Below, piece after piece: positions 10,237-20,199 of a DNA stretch of 64,000 nt (positions are counted from its first letter, which is position 1; each line of letters begins with the position of its first letter). The DNA is taken from assembly GCA_024639885.1 (NCBI GenBank), contig JAHEGD010000006.1, positions 83,633 through 147,632 on the forward strand, written 5' to 3'. Under the pieces are notes generated by a model, which was not told the DNA's origin, made no database searches, and saw only the letters and a list, made by a program, of their open reading frames with translations. This DNA is from Porticoccaceae bacterium. GTDB taxonomy: Bacteria; Pseudomonadota; Gammaproteobacteria; Pseudomonadales; Porticoccaceae. Made by a program: the position numbers and the translations under genes.

Positions 10237-11145
10237 GTGGCGGCGATCTGGGTAGTCTCCGACGGCAAACCCGGCCATCTCAACCAGAGCCTTGGGCTCG
10301 CCGAGGCGCTGCAGCGGGCTCGCCCCGATCTCGGCTGCGAGCTGATTGCGCCGCTGCCACTGGCCACTGCCGCCGCGGCCTGGTGGCGGCGCCGCCCGCC
10401 GGCGCTGCCCGCCGCTGCGCCAGCACTGCTGCTGTGTGCCGGCCACGCCACCCACACCACCGCGCTGGCGCTGGCGCGCCTGACCGCCGCGCCGAGCGTC
10501 GTGCTGATGCGCCCATCGCTACCGCTGGGCTGGTTCGACTACGCGCTGCTGCCGCGCCACGACCTCCCGTCGCCGCGCCCGACTACCCTGCCCACCGAGG
10601 GCGCTATCAACCGCTTGCGGCCGGCCGCCAAGCGCCCCAACAGCGGACTGATTCTGCTCGGCGGGCCCTCCCGTCACTACCGTTGGGAGCCCGCCGCGCT
10701 GCTCGACAAGCTCGCCGCACTGGCGGCCGCCAGTGACCGCCAGTGGCTGCTGAGCGGCTCGCGGCGCACCCCGCAGAGTACCCTCGACCAGATCGCTGAG
10801 CTGGCGCTCGACACGATTGAGCTGGTGCCACTGGACGCCCAGCCGGCTGGCTGGCTGGCGGCGCAGCTGGCGGTCAGCGAGCAGTGCTGGGTGAGTTGTG
10901 ACAGTGTCTCGATGGTCTATGAAGCGCTCACCGCCGGCTGCCAGACCGGGCTGTTGGCGCTGCCGAGCACCGCCGCGAATAACCGGTTGGCGGCCGGGCT
11001 CGACCGGCTGCTGGCCGCTGGTCGGGTGGCGCGCTTTGACGACCGGCTGCCGGCGCTGCCGCCGGCCAGCCAGTTAAACGAGGCCGAGCGCGCGGCGGCC
11101 TGGCTGTTGGCAGAGCCGGCCGTGGCGCGGCGGTTGTCGCTGTGA
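10237..11145 (+). CDS. ELM1/GtrOC1-like putative glycosyltransferase (DUF1022 family)
   Basis: About 302 residues from a GTG at 10237; the frame stays open further upstream but that part overlaps ilvE and does not look like protein of this family. The N-terminus VVSDGKPGHLNQSLGLAEAL and the central LLGGPSRHYRW segment are the usual marks of the mitochondrial-fission ELM1 family, a GT-B-like family named after a plant homologue. In Proteobacteria these genes commonly sit beside lipid A/LPS core genes, as here, where the stop overlaps the waaA start by four bases (GTGA). A role in LPS or surface-sugar transfer is inferred from that neighbourhood; the substrate is unknown. Confidence 0.8.
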   Translation: MAAIWVVSDGKPGHLNQSLGLAEALQRARPDLGCELIAPLPLATAAAAWWRRRPPALPAAAPALLLCAGHATHTTALALARLTAAPSVVLMRPSLPLGWFDYALLPRHDLPSPRPTTLPTEGAINRLRPAAKRPNSGLILLGGPSRHYRWEPAALLDKLAALAAASDRQWLLSGSRRTPQSTLDQIAELALDTIELVPLDAQPAGWLAAQLAVSEQCWVSCDSVSMVYEALTAGCQTGLLALPSTAANNRLAAGLDRLLAAGRVARFDDRLPALPPASQLNEAERAAAWLLAEPAVARRLSL

Positions 11146-12422
11146 GTGCGGCGCGGCTGGGTTACAGCGCCCTCTACTACGCGCTGCTGCCGCTGGTGGT
11201 AGCGCGGCTGCTGTGGCGCAGCCGGCGCGACAGCGACTACCGGCGCCGAATTGGCGAGCGGTTTGGCTGGGTCACCCGATTGGCGGCGGAGGACCGGCCG
11301 GTTATCTGGCTGCACGCGGTGTCGGTCGGCGAGACGATCGCCGCCGCGCCGTTGATCGACGCGCTGCTGGCGCGCTATCCCAGCCACCGGCTGCTGGTTA
11401 CCAGCATGACCCCGACCGGCTCGGCGCAAGTGCGGGCGCGGTTTGGCGAGCGGGTCGCCCACTGCTACGCCCCCTATGACACGCCGAGCAGTGTGGCGCG
11501 CTTTTTGCGCCGCACCCGGCCGCGGCTCTACGTCATTATCGAGACTGAACTGTGGCCTAACAGCGTCGCCGGCTGCCGCGCCCGCGGCATTCCGGTGCTG
11601 CTCGCCAATGCCCGGCTATCGGCCAAGTCGGCGCGCGGTTATGCGCGTTTTAGCCGGCTCAGCAGCGAGTTGATGGACGGTCTCAGTGCGGTCTGCGCCC
11701 AGACCGCGGCCGACCGCGAGCGGCTGCTCGGGCTGGGGTTGGCCGCCGAGCGCTGTACGGTGACCGGCTCGATTAAGTTTGACCTCGCTATCGACGACGG
11801 CCAGCGTTCGCGCGCGGCAGTGCTGCGTACCCAGTGGCAGGGCGCAGCGGCGCGGCCGATCTGGTTGGCGGCCAGCACCCACCCCGGCGAAGAGGCGCAG
11901 CTGCTGACGGCATTTACCGCCCTGCGCCGCCAGTTCGACAACCTGCTGCTGGTGTTGGTGCCGCGCCACCCCGACCGCGCCGCCGAGTTGGTTGCGCTAG
12001 CCGCCGGCGGCGGCTGGAGAGTGCAGCGCCACAGCAGTGGTGAACCGCTCGGCGCCGGTGTGGATATCTTGCTCGGCGACACCATTGGTGAGTTGCTGGC
12101 CTTTTACGGGGCCGCCGATGTCGCCTTTGTCGGCGGTAGCCTGATCGCCCGCGGCGGCCACAACCCGATCGAGCCAGCCGCGTGGGGCTGCCCGCTGGTG
12201 GCCGGCGAGAGCCAGTACAACTTTGCCCAAGCTAGCCAATTGCTGCTAGCGGCGGGGGCGATGGAGCTGGTTAGCGGCGCCGATCTAGCCGCGCGGGTCG
12301 GCGCCTATCTGACCGACCCGGCACTGCGCAGTGCCGCCGGCGCAGCCGGACGGGCGGTCGCCGAGGCCAACCGCGGCGCGCTGGCGCTGCAGCTGGCGGT
12401 GCTCGCCGAGCAGCTCGATTAG
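11142..12422 (+). CDS. waaA: 3-deoxy-D-manno-octulosonic acid (Kdo) transferase
   Basis: 426 residues, almost exactly the length of E. coli WaaA (KdtA). It attaches Kdo to lipid A at the inner membrane, the first step of core assembly. The N-terminal hydrophobic segment (SALYYALLPLVVARLLW) is the membrane anchor, followed by the conserved WLHAVSVGET motif that holds the catalytic Glu, and further down GSIKFDL and a C-terminal GGSLIARGGHNPIEPA donor-site motif. The start GTG overlaps the previous stop. The stop codon TAG overlaps the convergent tolC stop by 4 bp and there is no terminator between the two. Confidence 0.96.
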   Translation: MSAARLGYSALYYALLPLVVARLLWRSRRDSDYRRRIGERFGWVTRLAAEDRPVIWLHAVSVGETIAAAPLIDALLARYPSHRLLVTSMTPTGSAQVRARFGERVAHCYAPYDTPSSVARFLRRTRPRLYVIIETELWPNSVAGCRARGIPVLLANARLSAKSARGYARFSRLSSELMDGLSAVCAQTAADRERLLGLGLAAERCTVTGSIKFDLAIDDGQRSRAAVLRTQWQGAAARPIWLAASTHPGEEAQLLTAFTALRRQFDNLLLVLVPRHPDRAAELVALAAGGGWRVQRHSSGEPLGAGVDILLGDTIGELLAFYGAADVAFVGGSLIARGGHNPIEPAAWGCPLVAGESQYNFAQASQLLLAAGAMELVSGADLAARVGAYLTDPALRSAAGAAGRAVAEANRGALALQLAVLAEQLD

Positions 12423-13834
12423 CTGCTGGTTACCGCCAACTCGGCCGACAGCCACTCGTTGAGCTGGTAGATGTCGTCCGGCGACAGCTGGCCGGCGACC
12501 TGCTTGAGGCGCAGTTGCGAGAGGATGTAATCGTAGCGGGCGTTGGCAAAGTTGCGCTGCGCCTGGAACAGGGTGCGCTGGGCAAACAGCACATCGACGA
12601 TGTTGCGGGTGCCGACCTCGTAGCCGGCCTGGGTGGCGGCCAGCGCGCTCTCTGCCGAGACCACCGCCTGGCGGCGGGCGTCGACGCGGGCGGCGTTGGT
12701 GGTGACCAGCTGGTAGCTGCTGCGCGCGCTCTTAACGGTATTGCGTTTGGCCAGCGTGTAGTCGTCGCCGCTGCGCAGTGACTCCTGCACCGCTTGGCGG
12801 CGCTGGCTGCTGACCAGCCCGCTGGTGAACAGCGGCATGCTCAAGTTAACCGCCAGCGTGGTGGTCTCGTTGTCGAGTGCGCTGTCGCTGGGGCCGCTCA
12901 GCAGTGACTCGGTGAGTGCGTCGCGCTGTTGGCTGTCGGTGTGGGTGATGCCGTCGTTGTAGGTGAGCGACATCGACACCGACGGCAGGTGGGCGGCGCG
13001 GCTCGCTCTGGCACCGCTGGCGGCGGCATCGCGGGCCAGCTCGGCACTCTTTAAGGTCGGGTTGTTGGCCAGTGCGTAGGCGACCCACGCCTCGCTCTGT
13101 TCGCTCGGCGGGTTGGCTGTAAACTGCGCCCCGAGCCCATCGAGGCTGGTGTAGCGCTGGCCGGTTAACACTTCAAACTGTTCAAAGGCGATCACTAGCG
13201 CGCTCTCGGCCTCGAGGGTGTTGACGCGGGCATCGTCGAACGCTGCCTGCGCTTCGTGGACATCGGTGATGGCGATCAGGCCGACATCGTAGCGCTCGCG
13301 AGTCTGCTCTAGCTGGCGGGCGATGGCGCGCTGCTCGGCGCGGCGGGTAGCGAGGTTATCGGCGCTGCGCAGGGCGCTGAAGTAGTCGTTGGCGACGCGC
13401 ACGATCATGCTCTGCTGGGCGGCATCAAATTGCGCCTTGGCGGCTTCGCTGAGCGCGCTGCCGCGCTGGAAGCGGTACCACGCCGACAGGTCAAACAGCG
13501 GCTGGTTGAGCCGCGCCCCCCAGCTGTCGCTCTCGGTCTCGGTCGCGGTGGTGGTCACCGCACTGCTGCCGACCGTGGTGCTGTTGGCCTCGTATTCGGT
13601 GCGCCCGTAACTGGCCAGGGCGGTAATCTGTGGCAGCAGCGCGGCGCGGCTCTGGCTCTTGGCCTCGCGGCCGGCTAGGTAGGTCGCCTCGGCGGCGCTC
13701 AGAATCGGGTCGTTGGCGAGCGCGTCGCGAAACAGCTCGGCGAGATCGGCCGCCGTGGCCGGGCCGCCGGCGAGCAGGGTCAGCGACAGCAGTGAGCTGG
13801 CGAGGGGGGTGGCGAAGGGGTTGCGGTAGGCCAT
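12419..13834 (-). CDS. tolC: TolC-family outer membrane efflux channel
   Basis: 471 residues with an N-terminal signal peptide that should be cut near GPATAA-DLAEL. The body shows the two-fold repeat of long coiled-coil helices typical of TolC, and the conserved start of the mature protein (LFRDALANDPILSAAEA). The channel links inner-membrane pumps and type I secretion systems to the outside. A Shine-Dalgarno (AAGGA) lies 7 bases before the ATG. The position immediately beside nudF is conserved in many Gammaproteobacteria, and this supports the tolC name over a generic outer-membrane efflux protein. Confidence 0.94.
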   Translation of the reverse strand: MAYRNPFATPLASSLLSLTLLAGGPATAADLAELFRDALANDPILSAAEATYLAGREAKSQSRAALLPQITALASYGRTEYEANSTTVGSSAVTTTATETESDSWGARLNQPLFDLSAWYRFQRGSALSEAAKAQFDAAQQSMIVRVANDYFSALRSADNLATRRAEQRAIARQLEQTRERYDVGLIAITDVHEAQAAFDDARVNTLEAESALVIAFEQFEVLTGQRYTSLDGLGAQFTANPPSEQSEAWVAYALANNPTLKSAELARDAAASGARASRAAHLPSVSMSLTYNDGITHTDSQQRDALTESLLSGPSDSALDNETTTLAVNLSMPLFTSGLVSSQRRQAVQESLRSGDDYTLAKRNTVKSARSSYQLVTTNAARVDARRQAVVSAESALAATQAGYEVGTRNIVDVLFAQRTLFQAQRNFANARYDYILSQLRLKQVAGQLSPDDIYQLNEWLSAELAVTSS

Positions 13835-14016
13835 GCCAATTCCTTAATAGTTGAGCAAAACATAGAGCGCGAGCAGCGCGCGCCAAACGAAACCGTGGCA
13901 AAAGCGCACAACGCGAAGGGGGATTATCGCGGTTATCGGGGGCAATGGCTATCCCGCTGGGCCGGTTCGGTGCAAACTGAGCAGCCACCAGTAACCGCCA
14001 CCGTGAGAGGCCCGTT

Positions 14017-14643
14017 TTGTCCGACCAGCCGCTGCGCCATCAGTACCGCCACCAAGATTGCCAGATCAGCCCGGCCCAGCCGTGCTATCAGGGATTTTTT
14101 GCGATTAACCGCTACACCGTCCGTCACCGGCTGTTTGGCGGCGGCTGGAGCGCGCCGATGCAGCGCGAGCTGTTTGAGCGCGGCAACGCCGCCGGCGTGC
14201 TGCTCTACGACCCCCAGTTGGATCAGGTCGGGGTGGTCGAGCAGTTTCGCATTGGCGCCCACCGCCAGAGCGGTTCGCCGTGGCAGTTTGAGGTGGTCGC
14301 CGGGGTTGTCGAGCGCGGCGAGAGCGCCGAGCAGGTGGCCCGCCGCGAGACGCTAGAAGAGGCCGGCCTGGCGCTCGCCGCACTGCACCCGATCGCCAAC
14401 TACCTGGTCAGCGCCGGGGGCAGCGACGAGCAGATGGCGCTGTACTGCGGGGTCTGTGATCTCAGCGGCGGCGGTGGGCTGTTTGGCCTGGCCGGCGAAC
14501 ACGAAGATATCAAACTGCACTGCCTCAGCTACCAGGCCGCTATCGAGGCGCTCAACGCCGGCCAGTTCAACAATGCGGCGCTCACCATGGCGCTGTTTTG
14601 GCTACAATTAAACCGACAGCTGCTGCACCCGGCGGCGCTGTGA
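14017..14643 (+). CDS. nudF: ADP-ribose pyrophosphatase (Nudix hydrolase)
   Basis: 208 residues from a TTG start, chosen because GAGAGG lies 6 bases upstream and the length matches NudF. It hydrolyses ADP-ribose to AMP and ribose-5-phosphate. The Nudix box is complete: G at the start of GVVERGESAEQVARRETLEE, with the REtlEE metal-binding core and the following AGL. The gene opens the nudF-DUF1249-cpdA-parE-parC string, a conserved neighbourhood, and is divergent from tolC. Confidence 0.94.
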   Translation: MSDQPLRHQYRHQDCQISPAQPCYQGFFAINRYTVRHRLFGGGWSAPMQRELFERGNAAGVLLYDPQLDQVGVVEQFRIGAHRQSGSPWQFEVVAGVVERGESAEQVARRETLEEAGLALAALHPIANYLVSAGGSDEQMALYCGVCDLSGGGGLFGLAGEHEDIKLHCLSYQAAIEALNAGQFNNAALTMALFWLQLNRQLLHPAAL

Positions 14644-14712
14644 TAGAGTGACCGCGCAAAAATTTTGAGGAGTTGTGAGTGACTGTGTTGATCCCCCGCT
14701 GGGGCCGCCAGT

Positions 14713-15153
14713 GTGTTTAACCGCCGCCACACCAGTGAGGCGCTGAGCCGGCTGCACGCGACCTTTGAGCTAAACCATGCCCGCTTGGTGCGGCTGCTGC
14801 CGCGTTCGCTGGCGGCCGGCAGCCGCCGCGACTACCAGTTGGCGTTTGGCGAGGTGGCGTTGACCCTGCTCGAGCGCGCCCCGTACAGCGATTTGGTGGC
14901 GGTTGAGCTGGCCCAGCCGGGGCCGGCGTGGATGCGCCCGATTACCCTGCAGCTGCGCCGCTACCACGACGCCAACATGAGTGAGGTGATCGACTGGTGC
15001 GGCGAGCGCACCGTGCCGTGGCAGCTGGTTGAACGGCCGGCACAGCTGGCCCGCGATGAGAAGTGGCAGTGGAACGCCTTCCTCGCTGAGCTGCTCGCCG
15101 AGCTGCAGCGCAGCGGCCGGCTGCTGCCAGCCAGCGCCTTCGACCTGTCGTGA
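14713..15153 (+). CDS. DUF1249 family protein (YqiB-like)
   Basis: 146 residues, uncharacterised family found between nudF and cpdA in Gammaproteobacteria. Conserved features seen are the ELNHARLVRLLPR segment near the N-terminus, a central YHDANMSEVIDW and the RDEKWQWNAFLAELL near the C-terminus. The only in-frame start after an in-frame stop at 14689 is the GTG at 14713, which has no Shine-Dalgarno; a GAGGAG at 14667 instead precedes short leader frames (see findings). The stop overlaps the cpdA start by four bases. Function is unknown. Confidence 0.88.
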   Translation: MFNRRHTSEALSRLHATFELNHARLVRLLPRSLAAGSRRDYQLAFGEVALTLLERAPYSDLVAVELAQPGPAWMRPITLQLRRYHDANMSEVIDWCGERTVPWQLVERPAQLARDEKWQWNAFLAELLAELQRSGRLLPASAFDLS

Positions 15154-15896
15154 GCGCCATACAGCTGCTCCAGCTCAGCGACCTGCACCTGTGCGCCGAC
15201 CGCGACGAGCGGCTCCACGGCGTCGACAGCCGCGCCACCCTGCAGGTACTGCTCGCCGAGATTGAGCGCCATCAGCCGCCGCAGCTGCCACTCTTGTTGA
15301 CTGGCGATATCGCCGCCCACGGCGAGTTGGCCGCCTACCAGTGGCTCAACCAGCAGCTGCTGGCCACCGGCCGCGAGGTCTATTGGCTGCCCGGCAACCA
15401 CGATCAGATAGAGGCACTGCGCAGCGGTTTGGCCGACTTTCCGCAGCGCAGCGCGGTCGAACTCGGCAACTGGCAGCTGCTGCTGCTCGACAGCAGCCAG
15501 CCCAATTCGCCGGTCGGCCAGCTGCGCGACAGCGAGCTGGCACGGCTGCAGCAGCAGCTGGCCAACAGCTGCGCCGACCACCTGCTGCTGGCGCTGCACC
15601 ACCCTCTGGCGGCGATCGGCAGCGCTTGGATCGACACCATGCGGGTCGCCAACGGCGACGCGCTGGCCGCCGTGCTGAGCGGTGAACCGCGCCTGCGCGG
15701 CCTGCTCTGCGGCCATGTCCACCAGCCCAGCGCGGTCGATTGGCGCGGCTGGCCGCAGCTCTCGGCGCCGGCCAGCTGCTTTCAATTTGCCGCCGGCAGC
15801 GCCGAGTTTGGCATCGACAGCGCCGCCAGCCCCGGCTACCGGGCGCTCACTCTGCACGTTGACGGCCGGCTCAGCAGCGAGCTGATTAGCGTCTAA
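15150..15896 (+). CDS. cpdA: 3',5'-cyclic-AMP phosphodiesterase
   Basis: 248 residues, class III calcineurin-like metallophosphoesterase that lowers cAMP. All the metal-binding motifs are visible in order: SDLHL near residue 10, LTGDIAAHGE, LPGNHD, LHHPL and GHVHQP. The GTG start overlaps the DUF1249 stop (GTGA), so translation is probably coupled. The yqiA-type esterase gene that often follows cpdA is missing; parE comes next after about 100 bases. Confidence 0.94.
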   Translation: MSAIQLLQLSDLHLCADRDERLHGVDSRATLQVLLAEIERHQPPQLPLLLTGDIAAHGELAAYQWLNQQLLATGREVYWLPGNHDQIEALRSGLADFPQRSAVELGNWQLLLLDSSQPNSPVGQLRDSELARLQQQLANSCADHLLLALHHPLAAIGSAWIDTMRVANGDALAAVLSGEPRLRGLLCGHVHQPSAVDWRGWPQLSAPASCFQFAAGSAEFGIDSAASPGYRALTLHVDGRLSSELISV

Positions 15897-15934
15897 TTGC
15901 CAGCGGCGGTTGCCGCCGGGCGGGGCGCTAGGGC

Positions 15935-15940
15935 TATAAT
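15935..15940 (+). promoter_or_regulatory. Candidate -10 box for parE
   Basis: A perfect TATAAT about 57 bases before the parE start. The best -35 is TTGCCG at 15910-15915 with a long 19-base spacer. That -35 lies inside a CGGCGG-ttg-CCGCCG hairpin (15904-15918) just after the cpdA stop, which has no T-run. The upstream genes may also read through. Confidence 0.5.
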
Positions 15941-15997
15941 GCGACACACCACCGCCCGCCTCTGCGGCGCCCCGGCCACCTGTAAAATGAGCAGTGA

Positions 15998-17890
15998 ATG
16001 AGTAATTACGACGCGAAAGATATCGAGGTATTAACCGGCCTCGACCCGGTGCGCAAGCGCCCCGGTATGTACACCGATACCACCCGCCCCAACCACCTCG
16101 CCCAAGAGGTGATCGACAACAGCGTCGACGAGGCGCTGGCCGGCCACGCCAAGCAGATCGAAGTGACTCTGCACAAAGACGGTTCGCTGTCGGTCAGCGA
16201 TGACGGCCGCGGTATGCCGGTCGATCTCCACCCCGAGCTGGGGCTGCCCGGCGTCGAGGTGATTCTCTCGACGCTGCACGCCGGCGGCAAGTTCTCCAAC
16301 GATAACTACCAGTTCTCCGGCGGTCTGCACGGGGTTGGGGTGTCGGTGGTCAACGCGCTGTCGACGACCCTTGAGGTCACCGTTAAGCGCGGCGGCAAGG
16401 TGCATCAAATTGTCTTTGCCGACGGCAATAAAAAGAGTGATCTGCAGGTGATCGACAGCTGCGGGCAGCGCAACACCGGCACCATCGTGCGGTTCTGGCC
16501 GGACGCCAAATATTTTGACTCGGTCAAGTTTTCGCTGGCGCGGCTGCGCCATGTGCTGCGCGCCAAGGCGGTGCTGTGCAGCGGCCTGCGAGTCAGCTTT
16601 TATGACGAGCAGAGCGGCGAGCGCGACGAGTGGTACTACCAAGATGGCCTCGCCGACTACCTGATCGGGGCGCTGCAGGGTTGGGATGTACTGCCAGCCA
16701 CGCCGTTCATCGGCACTTTTGCCGCCGCTAATGAGGCCGCCGACTGGGCGGTGCAGTGGCTGCCCGAGGGAGGCGAGCTGGTTCAGGAGAGCTACGTCAA
16801 TCTGATCCCGACCCCGCAGGGCGGCACCCACGTCAACGGCCTGCGCAGCGGGCTGCTCGAGGCGATGCGCGAGTTCTGCGAGTTTCGCAACTTGCTGCCG
16901 CGCGGCGTTAAGCTGACCCCCGACGATATCTGGGAGCGCTGCAGTTTTGTGCTCTCCTCGAAGCTCGCCGACCCGCAGTTCTCCGGCCAGACCAAAGACC
17001 GGCTCTCCTCGCGCGAGGCGGCCGGGTTTGTCTCGGGGGTGGTTAAAGATGCTTTTAGCCTCTGGCTTAACCGGCACACCGCCGACGCCGAGCAGCTCGC
17101 CGAGCTCTGTATCAGCAACGCCCAGAAGCGGATGCGCGCAAGCAAAAAAGTGGTCCGCAAAAAGATCACCCAGGGGCCGGCGCTGCCCGGCAAGTTGGCC
17201 GATTGCGCGAGCGACGACCCGGCTTTTTGTGAGCTGTTTTTAGTTGAGGGCGACTCGGCTGGCGGCTCTGCCAAGCAGGCGCGCAGCCGCGAGAACCAGG
17301 CGATCATGCCGCTGCGCGGCAAGATCCTCAACACCTGGGAGGTCGACCCGCAGGAGGTGCTGGCCTCGCAAGAGGTGCACGACATTTCGGTGGCGCTGGG
17401 CATCGATCCGGGCGAGGAGAGCTTGGAGAAGCTCCGCTACCACAAGGTCTGTATTCTCGCCGACGCCGACTCCGATGGCCTGCACATTGCCACCCTGCTG
17501 TGCGCGCTGTTTGTCCGCCACTTCCGCCCGCTGGTGGTGGCCGGCCATGTCTACGTGGCGATGCCGCCGCTGTTTCGTATCGATATTGGCAAAGAGGTCT
17601 ACTACGCGCTCGACGAGGCCGAACGGCAGGGTGTGCTCGACCGATTGGCCGCCGAGGGCAAGCGCGGCAAGCCCAATGTGCAGCGCTTTAAGGGGCTCGG
17701 TGAGATGAACCCGGCGCAGCTGCGCGAGACCACCATGGACGCCGACACCCGTAGGCTGGTGCAGCTGACCCTAGAGCACGGCGACGACACCAACAGCGTG
17801 ATGGATATGCTGCTGGGTAAAAAACGGGCCAGTGACCGTCGCTCCTGGTTAGAGGTCAAAGGCAATTTAGTCGACCGCGCCATTCTTTGA
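15998..17890 (+). CDS. parE: DNA topoisomerase IV subunit B
   Basis: 630 residues, same length as E. coli ParE. Together with ParC it decatenates daughter chromosomes. The N-terminal GHKL ATPase shows VIDNSVDEALAG near residue 38 and GGLHGVGVSVVNALS; the C-terminal TOPRIM domain has EGDSAGGSAKQARSR near residue 416 and the DADSDGLHIATLL metal-binding segment. It is parE rather than gyrB because it lacks the long insert of GyrB and is followed 32 bases later by parC. Confidence 0.97.
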   Translation: MSNYDAKDIEVLTGLDPVRKRPGMYTDTTRPNHLAQEVIDNSVDEALAGHAKQIEVTLHKDGSLSVSDDGRGMPVDLHPELGLPGVEVILSTLHAGGKFSNDNYQFSGGLHGVGVSVVNALSTTLEVTVKRGGKVHQIVFADGNKKSDLQVIDSCGQRNTGTIVRFWPDAKYFDSVKFSLARLRHVLRAKAVLCSGLRVSFYDEQSGERDEWYYQDGLADYLIGALQGWDVLPATPFIGTFAAANEAADWAVQWLPEGGELVQESYVNLIPTPQGGTHVNGLRSGLLEAMREFCEFRNLLPRGVKLTPDDIWERCSFVLSSKLADPQFSGQTKDRLSSREAAGFVSGVVKDAFSLWLNRHTADAEQLAELCISNAQKRMRASKKVVRKKITQGPALPGKLADCASDDPAFCELFLVEGDSAGGSAKQARSRENQAIMPLRGKILNTWEVDPQEVLASQEVHDISVALGIDPGEESLEKLRYHKVCILADADSDGLHIATLLCALFVRHFRPLVVAGHVYVAMPPLFRIDIGKEVYYALDEAERQGVLDRLAAEGKRGKPNVQRFKGLGEMNPAQLRETTMDADTRRLVQLTLEHGDDTNSVMDMLLGKKRASDRRSWLEVKGNLVDRAIL

Positions 17891-17922
17891 GCGTGCCACT
17901 AGCGGATTAATGAGATAACCCT

Positions 17923-20169
17923 ATGAATGAGAAAGTGACCTTTAGTGAAAACGGCCAGGAGCGCCGCGCACTCAAAGACTACACCGAAGAGGCCTACCTC
18001 AACTACTCGATGTACGTCATCCTTGACCGCGCCCTGCCCAACATCGGCGACGGTCTCAAACCGGTGCAGCGGCGCATTATCTATGCGATGAGCGAGCTCG
18101 GCCTGAAGGCGACCGCCAAACATAAAAAGTCGGCGCGCACGGTCGGCGATGTGATCGGCAAGTTTCACCCGCACGGCGACAGCGCCGCCTACGAGGCGAT
18201 GGTGTTGATGGCGCAGCCGTTCTCCTACCGCTACCCGCTGGTCGACGGTCAGGGTAACTGGGGCTCGGCCGATGATCCGAAGTCGTTTGCGGCGATGCGT
18301 TACACCGAGTCCAAGCTGAGCCCGTACGCCGAGCTGCTGCTCGCCGAGCTGGGCCAGGGCACAGTGGATTGGAAGCCTAATTTTGACGGCAGTATGGATG
18401 AGCCGGAGATCCTGCCGGCGCGGGTGCCGAATGTGCTACTTAACGGCACCACCGGCATCGCGGTCGGTATGGCCACCGACATTCCGCCGCACAACCTGCG
18501 CGAAGTGGTGTCGGCCTGTATCCACCTGCTCGACCACCCGAAGGCGACCAGCGCCGAGCTCTGCGAATTGGTCCCCGGCCCCGACTACCCCACCGAAGCG
18601 GAGATTATTACGCCGCGCAAAGACCTGTTGGCGATCTATGAGAGCGGCCGCGGCTCGGTCAAGATGCGCGCGGTATGGCACAAAGAGGATGGCGACATTA
18701 TTGTCACGGCGCTGCCTTTTCAGGCCTCTGGTTCGAAAATTCTCGAGCAGATTGCCGCCCAGATGCGCAATAAAAAGCTGCCGATGGTCGAGGATCTGCG
18801 CGACGAGTCAGACCACCAATACCCGACCCGGCTGGTGATTACCCCGCGCTCTAACCGCATCGACGTAGAGCAGCTGATGGGCCATCTTTACGCCACCACC
18901 GATCTGGAGCGCAGCTACCGGGTCAACCTCAACATCATCGGCCGCGACGGCAAGCCTGGGGTGATGTCGCTGCGCCAAATTATTAAAGAGTGGCTGGCGT
19001 TTAGGGTCGACACCACCCGCCGCCGGCTTGAGCACCGGCTCGACAAAGTCGACCGCCGCCTGCATTTGTTGGACGGTTTGTTGACGGCGTTTTTAAACAT
19101 CGACGAAGTGATCCATATCATCCGCACGGAGGACGAGCCCAAGCAGGTGTTGATGGCGCGCTTCCAGCTTAGCGAGCTGCAGGCCGACTACATTCTCGAC
19201 ACCAAGCTGCGCCAGTTGGCGCGCCTAGAAGAGGTCAAGATCCGCGCCGAGCAAGAGCAGCTCGCCGCTGAGAAAGCCAAACTCGAGCAGCTACTGAGCT
19301 CAGAGGCGCGGCTAAAAACCTTGGTTAAGAAAGAGCTCCAGCAGGCCGCCGAAGAGTTTGGCGATGACCGTCTGTCGCCGCTGGTCGAGCGCGCCGAGAC
19401 TCAAGCGTTCAGCGAGACCGAGCTGCTGCCGAGCGAGCCGATCACCGCCGTACTCTCCGATAAAGGCTGGATCCGCGCCGCCAAGGGACACGATATCGAC
19501 CCAGCCGCGCTCAGCTACAAAGCGGGCGACAGCTTTTTAGCCGCCGCCAAAGGGCGCAGTAACCAGAACCTGTTCCTGCAGGACAGCAGCGGCCGCTTCT
19601 ACGCGCTGGCCGCCCACACGCTGCCGTCGGCGCGGGGCCAGGGCGAGCCAGCCACCGGCCGTCTCAACCTGCCGGCCGGCGCGGTGATCACCAACATTGT
19701 GATGGGCGCCGATGAGCAGAAGGTGCTGCTCAGCTCGGACGCAGGCTACGGCTTTATCGCCAAGGTGAGTGATCTCTACACCAAGAACCGCGCCGGCAAG
19801 GCGGTGGTCTCGATTCCGAAAGGTGGCCGAGTGCTGGCGGCCAAGCTGATCGATGGCGACGACGCGCTGATCGCTGCGGTCAGCAACGAGGGCCGGATGT
19901 TGGTGTTCCCGCTCAGCGAGGTGCCAGAGCTGGCGCGCGGCAAGGGCAACAAGCTGCTGAGTATTCCCAGCTCGCGGCTGCAGAGCCGCGAAGAGTACGT
20001 GGTTGACTACGCGGTGGTGCCGACCGGTGCCGAGCTGCGGGTCTACTCCGGCAAACGCCACTTGGCGATGAAGGCCAAAGACCTAGAGCACTACCTAGGT
20101 GAGCGCGGTCGGCGTGGCCACAAGTTACCGCGCGGCTTCCAGAAAGTGGATGGGCTCGGGGTCGAGTGA
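17923..20169 (+). CDS. parC: DNA topoisomerase IV subunit A
   Basis: 748 residues. The breakage-reunion domain contains the active-site Tyr in [10 protein letters not shown] near residue 126. The quinolone-determining segment [13 protein letters not shown] has Ser87 and Glu91, corresponding to E. coli Ser80 and Glu84, so the common resistance substitutions are absent. The C-terminal beta-pinwheel domain is present but short, as usual for ParC, and lacks the GyrA box. It follows parE by 32 bases and precedes the mscS-like gene by 30 bases, so the three may be transcribed together. Confidence 0.97.
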   Translation: MNEKVTFSENGQERRALKDYTEEAYLNYSMYVILDRALPNIGDGLKPVQRRIIYAMSELGLKATAKHKKSARTVGDVIGKFHPHGDSAAYEAMVLMAQPFSYRYPLVDGQGNWGSADDPKSFAAMRYTESKLSPYAELLLAELGQGTVDWKPNFDGSMDEPEILPARVPNVLLNGTTGIAVGMATDIPPHNLREVVSACIHLLDHPKATSAELCELVPGPDYPTEAEIITPRKDLLAIYESGRGSVKMRAVWHKEDGDIIVTALPFQASGSKILEQIAAQMRNKKLPMVEDLRDESDHQYPTRLVITPRSNRIDVEQLMGHLYATTDLERSYRVNLNIIGRDGKPGVMSLRQIIKEWLAFRVDTTRRRLEHRLDKVDRRLHLLDGLLTAFLNIDEVIHIIRTEDEPKQVLMARFQLSELQADYILDTKLRQLARLEEVKIRAEQEQLAAEKAKLEQLLSSEARLKTLVKKELQQAAEEFGDDRLSPLVERAETQAFSETELLPSEPITAVLSDKGWIRAAKGHDIDPAALSYKAGDSFLAAAKGRSNQNLFLQDSSGRFYALAAHTLPSARGQGEPATGRLNLPAGAVITNIVMGADEQKVLLSSDAGYGFIAKVSDLYTKNRAGKAVVSIPKGGRVLAAKLIDGDDALIAAVSNEGRMLVFPLSEVPELARGKGNKLLSIPSSRLQSREEYVVDYAVVPTGAELRVYSGKRHLAMKAKDLEHYLGERGRRGHKLPRGFQKVDGLGVE

Positions 20170-20199
20170 CAACCACGACTATCAGCAGAGGGCTAGGCT

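Noticed and set aside
15904-15918. Rho-independent terminator after cpdA
   Set aside because: The CGGCGG-ttg-CCGCCG stem has no T-run and lies inside the parE promoter region.
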